Source of the DNA: Campylobacteraceae bacterium
GTDB lineage: Bacteria; Campylobacterota; Campylobacteria; Campylobacterales; Sulfurospirillaceae
Assembly (NCBI GenBank): GCA_027055635.1
Contig: JALUMZ010000256.1
Coordinates: forward strand, 1 to 6,999
Direction: 5' to 3'
DNA: 6,999 nt
This document shows positions 1-6,776 of the stretch, piece after piece. The position numbers were made by a program, and so were the translations under genes. Positions within the stretch are counted from its first letter, which is position 1. Each line of letters begins with the position of its first letter. The notes below the pieces were generated by a model. The model saw nothing but the letters and a program-made list of their open reading frames with translations, was not told where the DNA came from and ran no database searches.

Positions 1-2297
1 GGCTTTGTTATATATTCACTCATGCCAGACTCAACACCCCTTAATCTATCTGATTTTGAGGTTCTTGATGTTACTGCTATCAATGATAGATGCTTATATT
101 TAGAGTATTTTCTAATTTCAGATGCTAGGGTATATCCATCCATCCTTGGCATCTCTATATCAATCAAGACTGCATCAAAATTATATTCTCCAGACTTTAT
201 GATATTTAGAGCTTCTTGACCATTTGTTGCTTCTACTAAACTTATGCCTGTAGGTGTTAAGGCCTTTTTCATAATATTTCTATCCATCTTACTGTCATCT
301 ACTATCAACACATAATAATCACTCGGTTTCTCTTTGACTTTTTGTGTACTTTGAGTGTCAGCAGTGATATCGATACTTATATTTTTTGCTAAATCCATCA
401 ACGCAGCTACATCAACTATAAGTGTTACTCTTCCATCGCCTCTTATGGTAGCACCGGCTATTCCATCTATGCCTTTGAGATAATCTCCCATAGACTTGAT
501 AACTATCTCTTCTTGCCCAACAAGGGTGTCAACTATCACACCTAGTTTTGACTCAGCTAAACCGATAACAACTACATAAGCATGCTCATTATTCTCATAC
601 ACTTGATCTACACCAAAGATATCTGAAAGTCTAACCAAAGAGAGAACTTCATCTCTAAGTCTTAGTACATTTTTTCCCTCAATAGTATATATCTCATCTA
701 AAGGAATTCTTACGGTTTCTAGAACTGATGCTAAAGGAATAGCATAAAATTCTTCTTGTACACCGACCAAAAGAGCCTGAATAATAGCTAGAGTCAAAGG
801 AATCTTTAATTTTATGACTGTTCCCTTATCTACCTCACTATCAACATCTATGATACCATTTAATTTTTCTATATTTGTCTTCACAACATCCATACCAACA
901 CCACGACCAGAAACACTTGTAACTTGTGCTGCAGTAGAAAAACCGGGTTTGAATATGAGAGCATACGCCTCTTTGTCACTCATAGTATCAGCTTCTCTTT
1001 CGCTTATAATACCCTTCTCCAAAGATTTATGGCGAAGCATATCTGGATCAAGACCTTTACCGTCATCTACTATTTCGATAACTATATTATTCCCCTCATG
1101 GTACGCTTTTAGCTCTATCGTTCCACCCTCAGGTTTCCCTTTAAGTAGCCTAGTATCACCATCTTCTATACCATGATCGCAAGAATTTCTGATAATATGA
1201 ACTAACGGATCTCCTATCTCCTCTACAATTGACTTGTCAAGCTCAGTCTCTTCACCTGTGATTTTAAGCTCGATTGATTTTCCTAACTCACGAGAGAGGT
1301 CTCTAACCATTCTTGGAAATTTATTAAATACTTTTGCGACAGGAAGCATCCTTGTTTTCATGACTGCGATCTGCAAATCTGTTGTTACCAAAGATACAGA
1401 GGATACTACCTGATTCAACTCTTCTAAAAATTTTTCTCCCTCATATCTCTCTTCTACATCATCATATATCTTAAGTAGTCTATTTTTTCCTAGAACTAAT
1501 TCACCTATAAGATTCATAAGATGATCTAGTCTTTTAACTTCAACCCTGATAGTCTGTTCAATTGCACTTGCTGCCTGTTTTTTAACAGGAGCTTTAGCAG
1601 GGCTTTTAGAAGGAGTTTTTACAGGAGCTTTAGGAACAGACTTTTGTTTTTCTATCTCTTTTTTGGGTTGTTGCACCTCTTTTGCCGGCTCACTACTTTC
1701 TCCCTCTTTTTTGAGAGCTTTTTTCTTTTTCTTTTCCTCTTTTTTCTCTTTTAAAAGCCTTTCTATTTCAGCTTCAACCTCATCGTCACTCATTTTAGAG
1801 TAGTCAACATCTTCTTCCGGCTCACTTTCATGTTTAGGTTCAACTATTTGCTCTTCAGGCTCTTCTTCCGCAACCTCTTCTTGGACTTCTTCTTTTTCAA
1901 TTGCCTTTCCTTGCGAAATTGCATCTAGTCTATTACATATATCTGTTATATCCATCCCTATATCTGTGTCATTTCCATTGTCTCTGATAGCTTCTAGCAA
2001 CTCTTTCATCATATCTATCGACTCTAAAACAACATCCATAATCGCAGGCTCTATCTTCAACTCGCCTTTTCTAGCCTTATTTAGGACATCCTCCATATGG
2101 TGCGTTAACCCTGTCAATACATCAAAATTAAGGAAAGATGAAGAACCCTTTACTGTATGAGCAACTCTAAATATACGATTTAACAGTTCTAAATCTTCTG
2201 GGTTATTTTCAAGCTCAACCAAATCTTGATCAATTTGCTCAATCAACTCAAAAGCTTCTACCAAAAAATCTTCCATTATTTCTTGCATATCATCCAT
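1..2297 (-). CDS. cheA: Chemotaxis histidine kinase CheA with C-terminal receiver domain (CheA-REC), 3' end beyond the window
   Basis: CheA is the cytoplasmic kinase of chemoreceptor arrays. It autophosphorylates on a histidine and passes the phosphate to CheY-type receivers. My reverse-strand translation gives 766 residues without a stop before the edge. The P1 Hpt domain (about 1-108) has H47 in HTVKGSSSF. A charged, low-complexity linker (about 130-245) follows, with no recognisable P2. P3 dimerisation helices start near 247. The P4 ATPase carries the N-box HIIRNSCDHG (367-376), DDGKG (411-415) and GRGVGM (464-469). A CheW-like P5 spans about 505-640. The receiver begins near 660 with D667/D668, phosphoacceptor D713 in IDIEMPRMDG, T743 and K765 in ITKP, so only its last helix is missing. 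The ATG at 2297 follows AAAGG and lies 10 nt after the cheV stop. Such fusions are usual in Campylobacterota, where the receiver may act as a phosphate sink or regulator. A cheW probably follows to the left. Confidence 0.97.
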   Translation of the reverse strand, partial: MDDMQEIMEDFLVEAFELIEQIDQDLVELENNPEDLELLNRIFRVAHTVKGSSSFLNFDVLTGLTHHMEDVLNKARKGELKIEPAIMDVVLESIDMMKELLEAIRDNGNDTDIGMDITDICNRLDAISQGKAIEKEEVQEEVAEEEPEEQIVEPKHESEPEEDVDYSKMSDDEVEAEIERLLKEKKEEKKKKKALKKEGESSEPAKEVQQPKKEIEKQKSVPKAPVKTPSKSPAKAPVKKQAASAIEQTIRVEVKRLDHLMNLIGELVLGKNRLLKIYDDVEERYEGEKFLEELNQVVSSVSLVTTDLQIAVMKTRMLPVAKVFNKFPRMVRDLSRELGKSIELKITGEETELDKSIVEEIGDPLVHIIRNSCDHGIEDGDTRLLKGKPEGGTIELKAYHEGNNIVIEIVDDGKGLDPDMLRHKSLEKGIISEREADTMSDKEAYALIFKPGFSTAAQVTSVSGRGVGMDVVKTNIEKLNGIIDVDSEVDKGTVIKLKIPLTLAIIQALLVGVQEEFYAIPLASVLETVRIPLDEIYTIEGKNVLRLRDEVLSLVRLSDIFGVDQVYENNEHAYVVVIGLAESKLGVIVDTLVGQEEIVIKSMGDYLKGIDGIAGATIRGDGRVTLIVDVAALMDLAKNISIDITADTQSTQKVKEKPSDYYVLIVDDSKMDRNIMKKALTPTGISLVEATNGQEALNIIKSGEYNFDAVLIDIEMPRMDGYTLASEIRKYSKYKHLSLIAVTSRTSKSDRLRGVESGMSEYITK

Positions 2298-2307
2298 AGC
2301 TCAGCCT

Positions 2308-3258
2308 TTACTCTTCATCTTTTATATGCGATTTTAAAACAGTTGAAATCTCTTTATAAAAAACCGCCGCATCGAATTTTGTCAAATAGGCCTCACCGCC
2401 CGCCTCTTTTCCTCTTAATTCACTAAAATGATCGCTAATAGATGAGTTAAACACTATAGGTACATTCTTAAATCTATCATCATCTTTTACATTTGCAGCA
2501 AAATGGAAACCATCCATTTGCGGCATTTCAACATCACTTATTATTATCTTTAACTCTTTATCTAGCCTGTCACCATAAACGCTATATAGCCCTTCAAGTT
2601 TTTGCAAACCATCTAAGCCATCCTTTGCTTCAGTAACTTTCAAGCCCATTTTTTTCAAAGCATCACTTACAAGTTTTCTTGCTACCATACTGTCATCAAG
2701 AACAAGTGCGGTACCTTCTAGTTGCATGATTTCATTTGTATCCATATCGGTTCTAGGTTTATAAAATCCTAACTCTTCAACTACGCTTTCTAGATCTAAT
2801 ATAAGCAGAACTTCATCATTTTCTATCCTAGTTACCCCTGTAATTTGACTCCTATCTAATGTTCCCATACCAGATACAAAAGATGCCGGCTCTATATCTT
2901 TCCAGCTGATTCTTCTTATCCTTTTTGCCTCATGAACAATAAATCCGATAAGCACATCACTAAATTCGGTAATAACGATCCTAGGCTTTATCTTGCTATC
3001 AACTGGCTCATTGATATTCATCCATTTTGCCAAATTTACAACAGGGATAACAACCCCTCGCAAATCAAAAATACCCTCTATATATTCGGGTACTCCTGGA
3101 AGTTGTGTTAAGTTTGGTATCTTTATAATTTCACGAACTTTTGATACATTTACTCCATATATGCCTTCGTATGTCTCATCACCGTCTTGCTTGAAAATAC
3201 GAAAATCCACCAGCTCCATCTCATTAGAGCCTACTTTTAGCACGTTGTCATCAAACAT
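2308..3258 (-). CDS. cheV: Chemotaxis coupling protein CheV (CheW domain plus receiver)
   Basis: CheV couples CheA to chemoreceptors through a CheW-like domain and tunes the coupling through a phosphorylatable receiver. The 316-residue product is of normal family length. The CheW-like domain covers about residues 15-165 and includes VREIIKIPNLTQLPGVPEYI, followed by EGIFDLRGVVIPVVNL. The receiver covers about 183-312, with acidic pair D188/D189 in VLDDS, phosphoacceptor D242 in ISDVEMPQMDG, S272 at the switch Ser/Thr position and K294 in YLTKFD. All residues needed for phosphorylation are present. The ATG at 3258 has AGGGG five bases upstream. It follows the phosphoesterase gene by 19 nt and precedes cheA by 10 nt, so co-expression with its partner kinase is likely. 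The identification is secure; which receptors it serves cannot be read from here. Confidence 0.97.
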   Translation of the reverse strand: MFDDNVLKVGSNEMELVDFRIFKQDGDETYEGIYGVNVSKVREIIKIPNLTQLPGVPEYIEGIFDLRGVVIPVVNLAKWMNINEPVDSKIKPRIVITEFSDVLIGFIVHEAKRIRRISWKDIEPASFVSGMGTLDRSQITGVTRIENDEVLLILDLESVVEELGFYKPRTDMDTNEIMQLEGTALVLDDSMVARKLVSDALKKMGLKVTEAKDGLDGLQKLEGLYSVYGDRLDKELKIIISDVEMPQMDGFHFAANVKDDDRFKNVPIVFNSSISDHFSELRGKEAGGEAYLTKFDAAVFYKEISTVLKSHIKDEE

Positions 3259-3277
3259 CGTAGCCCCTTAATTGTAT

Positions 3278-4006
3278 TTAGGCATCGCCCTTTATTTCTA
3301 AAAACTTTATCTCTGGTGATAATTGTACAATAAAATAACTTTGATTGCACGCAAAAGATGAAAAATTTATGTATTTATATTTTTTATTTTCAAAATTCCT
3401 ATTTTGGTGATAGTGTCCTTCTGCTATTATATCTGCTTCAAAAAGATGATTTTTAGAAATTTTAAGCTCTATAAGCTCTTTAAAATTTTCAATTTTGGAG
3501 CAAATATTTTTCTTTAAAAGATCGCTTTTGATTTTTTTAGATATAAAGAAATCTCCCATTTTATCTATTAGGTTTAAAATTTTCAACAGAAAAACACTTC
3601 TTATGAGTTTGGTAAAAAAAGCATGCAAAGCACCCCCATATTTATCTCCATGTGAAAGAAGTATCTTTTTATCTGCTATGTCAAATAAAATGGGTTGCAT
3701 ACTTATATCTATAACTTTAACATTTTGAAATAATCTTTTTAATACAAAATCATGATTGCCTTCAAAGTAATAAACTTCTAAATTTTTGGCAATCTCGTCA
3801 AGCAAGTCTATCTCTTTAGCGTGAGTTTTTACAAGATATTGCACTTCACCTACTAGCAAATCAAACATATCACCCATAAGAAAAAGTTGGGTAGGATTTA
3901 TCTCTTTTTCTTTTATTTTGAGGAGAAAGCGATAAAACCCATCTCGTTTATCGCTGTCATGGGCATCACTTATAAAAAGTGCACCCTCTTTTACTCTAAG
4001 GCACAT
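3278..4006 (-). CDS. LpxH-like metallophosphoesterase, probable UDP-2,3-diacylglucosamine diphosphatase
   Basis: A calcineurin-type phosphoesterase of 242 residues, close in length to E. coli LpxH (240). All metal-binding blocks are in order: D14 and H16 in SDAHD, D46 in GDMFD, N84 in GNHD, H119 in SHGD, and H198/H200 in GHYH. In lipid A synthesis LpxH cleaves UDP-2,3-diacylglucosamine to lipid X and UMP at the inner membrane. The hydrophobic, basic middle (about 125-165, FFTKLIRSVFLLKIL) would suit membrane-lipid binding. lpxB, which uses lipid X, heads the same operon, and this supports the assignment. One departure is GNHD where classical LpxH has GNRD, so an LpxH2-type or other phosphoesterase remains possible. 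The ATG at 4006 overlaps the end of argC by 11 nt. It is the first start after an in-frame TAG and has no Shine-Dalgarno; the next in-frame Met is 44, beyond the first metal ligands. Confidence 0.8.
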   Translation of the reverse strand: MCLRVKEGALFISDAHDSDKRDGFYRFLLKIKEKEINPTQLFLMGDMFDLLVGEVQYLVKTHAKEIDLLDEIAKNLEVYYFEGNHDFVLKRLFQNVKVIDISMQPILFDIADKKILLSHGDKYGGALHAFFTKLIRSVFLLKILNLIDKMGDFFISKKIKSDLLKKNICSKIENFKELIELKISKNHLFEADIIAEGHYHQNRNFENKKYKYINFSSFACNQSYFIVQLSPEIKFLEIKGDA

Positions 4007-5018
4007 AAGCTATGGTGGGTATCCCTAAATCTTCGCAAAAACCAAACATAATATTTGCATTTACTACTGCTTGTGAAGATGAGCCTCTTAGGATATTGTC
4101 AATTGTAGAGTTTAGATATAGTTTTTTACCGACAACTTTGGCAAAAATGTCACAAAAGTTTGTACCGCTTGGAGTCTTCATATCTACTGGCTTATCATAT
4201 ATCCTTATAAATTTTTCATCTTTATAAAACTCTCTTAAGAGTTTTAAGGGCTCTATATTTTCATCTTTTAGAAGCATATAGCTATCTACCATTTCACCCC
4301 TGACTATAGGTAAGAGGTGAGGTACGAAGTTTATATCAAAATTCTTATTGTTCTGCTTTTTCATCTTCTCTTTGATTTCTGGTTCATGCCTGTGCATCAG
4401 AGGATTGTAAGCAAAAATATTTTCATCTATCGAGACAAAATGGGTCTTTTGGGTGCACTTTTTACCTGCCCCGCTAACCCCGCTTTTTGCATCTATAAAT
4501 ATCGGATAATTTTCATCTATCAAATCACAAAACGGAAGTAAGCTTAAAAGTGCTGCTGTCGGGTAGCATCCCGGATTTGCAACCAAAGAGCTGTTTTTGA
4601 TCTCGTCTCTATAAAATTCAGGTAGCCCATAAACTGCATTTGGAAGATTTTTTTTATCTATGTGTTTGCAATAGTGCTTTTCATAAGTATCCAATTCAAG
4701 CCTATAATCAGCCGATAAATCCACTACTTTTACACCATTTTCTAGCAATTGGCTTGCAAAGCCCATAGCGGTTTTGTGAGGAAGTGCCAAAAATGCCAAA
4801 TCAACAACTTTTGCTATCTTAGAAGCATCACTCTTTAAAACTTCTTGACTCAAAACGCCCTTTAGTGAGGGGTGTAACTCTTCAACTCTTATCCCCCCTT
4901 CGCTATTTCCTATGTACTTTATCTCAAAAATCGGGTGTGTTATCAACAGCTTTAAAAGCTCCAATCCCGTATATCCGCTTGCCCCGATTATGGCTACTGG
5001 AATTTTTTTACTACTCAA
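3996..5018 (-). CDS. argC: N-acetyl-gamma-glutamyl-phosphate reductase ArgC (TTG start)
   Basis: ArgC carries out the NADPH-dependent reduction of N-acetyl-glutamyl-5-phosphate to the semialdehyde, the third step of arginine synthesis, in the cytoplasm. The 340-residue product has the N-terminal nucleotide-binding loop GASGYTG (12-18), the catalytic cysteine C151 in NPGCYPT (148-154), SGVSGAGKK (179-187), the active-site histidine H211 in HRHEPEI (209-215), FVPHLLPIVRGE (231-242), and GSSSQAVVN (312-320) near the end. Everything expected of the family is intact. The start is TTG at 5018, chosen because AGGAGA (5025-5030) sits six bases upstream. It overlaps the end of greA by 8 nt. No other arg gene is in the window, so it seems to be a lone arginine gene in an otherwise unrelated operon. 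I see no ARG-box-like operator, which fits expression from the shared promoter. Confidence 0.97.
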   Translation of the reverse strand: MSSKKIPVAIIGASGYTGLELLKLLITHPIFEIKYIGNSEGGIRVEELHPSLKGVLSQEVLKSDASKIAKVVDLAFLALPHKTAMGFASQLLENGVKVVDLSADYRLELDTYEKHYCKHIDKKNLPNAVYGLPEFYRDEIKNSSLVANPGCYPTAALLSLLPFCDLIDENYPIFIDAKSGVSGAGKKCTQKTHFVSIDENIFAYNPLMHRHEPEIKEKMKKQNNKNFDINFVPHLLPIVRGEMVDSYMLLKDENIEPLKLLREFYKDEKFIRIYDKPVDMKTPSGTNFCDIFAKVVGKKLYLNSTIDNILRGSSSQAVVNANIMFGFCEDLGIPTIAYVP

Positions 5019-5499
5019 AGCTTATCTCCTCATAACTCACACTTAAAACCTCATACTCTTTTTCACCTGATGGAAGCTTAGCCACCACTTCATCACCCTC
5101 TTCTTTACCCAAAAGTTGTCTTGCCAAAGGTGAATGGTAAGAGATAAGCCCACGATCAGGATTGCTCTCGGTACTGCCTACTATCGTATAAGTCAGCTCT
5201 TCTTCACTATCCATATCTTCTAAAACCACTGTTGAGCCAAATCTCACTCGATCATGTTCATACGAACTTGGATCAACAACTTGAGCTCTGGTCATCAGGT
5301 CGTTTAACTCACCTGTTCTATTTTCAATAAAAGCTAGCTTCTCTTTTGCGGCATGGTATTCTGCATTCTCTTTCAAATCTCCATGGCTTCTTGCGATATC
5401 CAACTCAATCACAGTTTCGGGTCTTTGTACTTTTATCAAATCATTTAATTCTCTACTTAATTTTTGAAAACCAAAATCTGTCATTGGCTCTTTATTCAT
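5011..5499 (-). CDS. greA: Transcription elongation factor GreA
   Basis: GreA inserts a coiled coil into the secondary channel of backtracked RNA polymerase and stimulates cleavage of the 3' end of the transcript, so that elongation can resume. The 162-residue product is of normal length. The N-terminal coiled coil (about 8-78) carries D41 and E44 in SHGDLKENAEYH, the acidic tip residues known from E. coli GreA at the same numbers. The C-terminal FKBP-like domain (about 83-160) has the conserved SPLARQLLGKEEGDEV (123-138). The ATG at 5499 has GGAG nearby and follows the lpxB stop by 11 nt. A second in-frame ATG (Met6) begins MTDFGF, which resembles many GreA N-termini; the first is preferred because of the Shine-Dalgarno. 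The gene's end overlaps argC and contains the argC ribosome-binding site. Confidence 0.97.
   Translation of the reverse strand: MNKEPMTDFGFQKLSRELNDLIKVQRPETVIELDIARSHGDLKENAEYHAAKEKLAFIENRTGELNDLMTRAQVVDPSSYEHDRVRFGSTVVLEDMDSEEELTYTIVGSTESNPDRGLISYHSPLARQLLGKEEGDEVVAKLPSGEKEYEVLSVSYEEISFE
5025..5030 (-). promoter_or_regulatory. Ribosome binding site fixing the argC TTG start
   Basis: AGGAGA on the minus strand, six bases before TTG at 5018. It lies inside the last codons of greA, so ribosomes finishing greA pass over it and the two genes are probably translationally coupled. Confidence 0.75.
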
Positions 5500-5510
5500 A
5501 ATCTCTCCAT

Positions 5511-6554
5511 CTATTTTTTTGTTATTATATCTAACATATCGTTTAACGAGCCTTTTTGTAAAATCTCTCTTACATGCAAAGAGTTCTCAAAAAAGCACTT
5601 TTTGTCTATTTGTTTATACTCGCTATATAGATTTTCACTATTGACCTCATCTTGCAAAAGCTCTACATGTAGAGGTGACAAGGATGCAAAATCAAACAGT
5701 ATATTTGCAAGTCCAACATGTTTGAGCTTGACAAATCTTTTAGCTATCATGTAGTCTAACTTTTTTGCTTTATAAGCCAAAATAAAAGGCGTTCCGATAA
5801 GGGCTGCTTCAAGAGTGGCAGTACCTGAACAAACAAAAGCGAACTCACTTTTTAAAAATGCACTTCTAGCATCTCTTACAATCTCAAACTCTTTTATATC
5901 TCCATATATATCTTTTATCTGTTCATCATTAAAAAAAGACGGAACCACTAATAAGGCTTTTTTTTCTATCTTTTTAACCAACTCTTTGAAAATTGGTATA
6001 AGTTTTCTTATCTCACTTTTTCTGCTTCCAGGCAAATACGATACAATACCTGTAGCTTTATACTCCTTCTTATACTCTTTGATTTCATCAATCAACGGAT
6101 GACCTACAAAGGTCGAGCGATTATAAAACTTGTTCTCAAAAGGCAAAACCGAAGCTAAAACATCACAATATCTTTCTACTTTTTGGACTCTTTTTGCTTT
6201 CCAAGCCCAAACTTGAGGAAGTATATAGTAAATAATCTCTACTTTAGGATTTTTCTCTTTTATAGCTTTTGCCAAAGGGAGATTTAAAGCAGGAGAGTCG
6301 ATGAGCAAAACTTTATCTACCAAAAAACTCTCTTTCACGAGTTCTTTTATGGCTCTCTTTGCTTTCTTTATTTTTGGAATCACATCTATAAAACCCATAA
6401 TCGAAAAAGCAGACGAAGGCAGATATGGCTTGCCGAACTTTTCATCAAATATGCCAAAAAGCTCATAGTTTTCTAATTTTTCCAAAATAGGCTTCAAATG
6501 TAAATTTGCAGATGGCTCTAGTGATGAAACTAAAAGTTTTAACGGTTTTTGCAA
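5511..6554 (-). CDS. lpxB: Lipid-A-disaccharide synthase LpxB (TTG start)
   Basis: LpxB is a peripheral inner-membrane glycosyltransferase (GT19) that joins UDP-2,3-diacylglucosamine and lipid X to form the lipid A disaccharide. The 347-residue product has LEPSANLHL (12-20), DSPALNLPLA (86-95), PQVWAWKAKR (113-122), the donor-binding LPGSRKSEI (174-182), CSGTATLEAALIGTP (242-256) and HVGLANILF (279-287), in family order. LEPSANLHL replaces the GEPSGD block of E. coli, a form I associate with epsilon-group LpxB. The start is TTG at 6554: GGAGA (6559-6563) lies four bases upstream, and the in-frame stretch back to a TAA holds no ATG, GTG or other TTG. It is the first gene of the operon, directly behind a TATAAT box. 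The probable lpxH-like gene lies three genes downstream. Confidence 0.96.
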   Translation of the reverse strand: MQKPLKLLVSSLEPSANLHLKPILEKLENYELFGIFDEKFGKPYLPSSAFSIMGFIDVIPKIKKAKRAIKELVKESFLVDKVLLIDSPALNLPLAKAIKEKNPKVEIIYYILPQVWAWKAKRVQKVERYCDVLASVLPFENKFYNRSTFVGHPLIDEIKEYKKEYKATGIVSYLPGSRKSEIRKLIPIFKELVKKIEKKALLVVPSFFNDEQIKDIYGDIKEFEIVRDARSAFLKSEFAFVCSGTATLEAALIGTPFILAYKAKKLDYMIAKRFVKLKHVGLANILFDFASLSPLHVELLQDEVNSENLYSEYKQIDKKCFFENSLHVREILQKGSLNDMLDIITKK

Positions 6555-6558
6555 AAAG

Positions 6559-6563
6559 TCTCC
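6559..6563 (-). promoter_or_regulatory. Ribosome binding site fixing the lpxB TTG start
   Basis: GGAGA on the minus strand, followed by CTTT and then TTG. There is no alternative standard start codon between this site and the upstream in-frame TAA, so the site decides the annotated start. Confidence 0.75.
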
Positions 6564-6581
6564 AATAATTTTATTGTGTAT

Positions 6582-6587
6582 ATTATA
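6582..6587 (-). promoter_or_regulatory. Probable -10 box of the lpxB-greA-argC-cheV-cheA operon promoter
   Basis: A perfect TATAAT on the minus strand. Transcription would start near 6575 and give a 5' leader of about 20 nt that includes the GGAGA ribosome-binding site. No TTGACA-like -35 is seen at 16-18 bp spacing. That is normal for vegetative promoters of Campylobacter and Helicobacter, where the -10 dominates in AT-rich surroundings. The AT-rich context also raises the chance of a random match. Confidence 0.5.
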
Positions 6588-6637
6588 TTGGATTATTGAT
6601 AATGCTTAGTTTAAGACTTTAAAATATGCGGGGTTAT

Positions 6638-6649
6638 AAAAAAAAGAAA
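6638..6649 (-). terminator. U-tract ending the candidate small RNA and possibly the CRISPR transcript
   Basis: Eleven T and one C in 12 bases on the minus strand, directly after the 3' arm of the closing stem. The stem spans a loop of about 50 nt, much longer than in a classical terminator hairpin, so its efficiency is uncertain. If it works, it would separate pre-crRNA transcription from the lpxB promoter that lies 50 bp downstream. Confidence 0.4.
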
Positions 6650-6721
6650 CTACGAGGGGACGCTCTTATTCAATCATTTAATCCCAAAAACTTTACGCCC
6701 TGACACAACTTCCTCTCATAG
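6638..6721 (-). ncRNA. Candidate structured small RNA between the CRISPR array and lpxB
   Basis: I do not recognise this element. Its ends are imperfect inverted repeats: on the minus strand the 5' arm CTATGAGAGGA (6721-6711) can pair with the 3' arm TCCCCTCGTAG (6660-6650), giving nine Watson-Crick pairs, one G-U and one A-C mismatch over 11 positions. Immediately after the 3' arm comes TTTCTTTTTTTT (6649-6638), a U-tract as in a Rho-independent terminator. A -10-like TACAAT (6726-6731) would place a start near 6719-6721, at the first bases of the 5' arm. The interior of about 50 nt has no open reading frame of note and no stem that I find convincing. It could be an independent RNA of about 80 nt, a terminator for the CRISPR transcript, or a small inverted-repeat element. 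No flanking target duplication is visible. Confidence 0.4.
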
Positions 6722-6725
6722 CAGT

Positions 6726-6731
6726 ATTGTA
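6726..6731 (-). promoter_or_regulatory. Possible -10 box of the candidate small RNA
   Basis: TACAAT within GATACAAT on the minus strand, preceded by an AT-rich stretch and with no recognisable -35. Its distance to the start of the inverted-repeat arm at 6721 is what a transcription start would need. It is weak evidence by itself. Confidence 0.3.
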
Positions 6732-6741
6732 TCAAACAAAT

Positions 6742-6776
6742 ATAATAATCCCCTTGAAATCGGGTCTATTTGTAAT
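6742..6776 (-). repeat. Degenerate terminal CRISPR repeat
   Basis: The 30 bases from 6747 match the consensus perfectly. The first five plus-strand bases read ATAAT instead of GTCTC, with four changes. On the transcribed minus strand this is the 3' end of the last repeat, the part that would become the 5' handle of a further crRNA. Loss of that part is typical of the leader-distal repeat and helps to orient the array. Confidence 0.9.

Noticed and set aside
814..1176. Open plus-strand frame of 120 codons, with others at 22-219, 1966-2160, 2226-2426, 2993-3271 and 5464-5754
   Set aside because: All lie opposite well-supported minus-strand genes, have Ser/Ile/Phe-rich low-information translations, and show no domain motif. 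They are antisense shadows.
1..2297. Possible frameshift or truncation of cheA, because no complete gene is bounded here
   Set aside because: The frame is open for all 2297 bases and all kinase domains follow in order. The gene is simply cut by the window edge within the receiver domain.
3259..3277. Terminator or separate promoter between the phosphoesterase gene and cheV
   Set aside because: The 19-nt gap holds only the cheV ribosome-binding site. No hairpin or convincing -10/-35 pair is seen there.
6621..6660. GCGGGGTTATAAAA next to the array recalls the tail of the Campylobacter type II-C tracrRNA
   Set aside because: No stretch here is complementary to the CRISPR repeat, so there is no anti-repeat, and the repeat itself is not of the II-C kind that I remember.
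6650..6721. The 72-nt segment with a 7-bp end stem could be a tRNA
   Set aside because: There is no GTTCRA T-loop sequence, no D-arm pattern and no anticodon stem at the required place. The terminal pairing alone is not enough.
6650..6721. Miniature inverted-repeat transposable element
   Set aside because: The arms are short and imperfect and no target-site duplication is visible in the flanks. A copy elsewhere in the genome would revive the idea, but none occurs in this window.
6555..6741. AT-rich sequence left of the array as the CRISPR leader, with plus-strand transcription
   Set aside because: The adjacent repeat is the degenerate one, and the handle-like ATTGAGAC lies on the minus strand. 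Both place the leader on the right.
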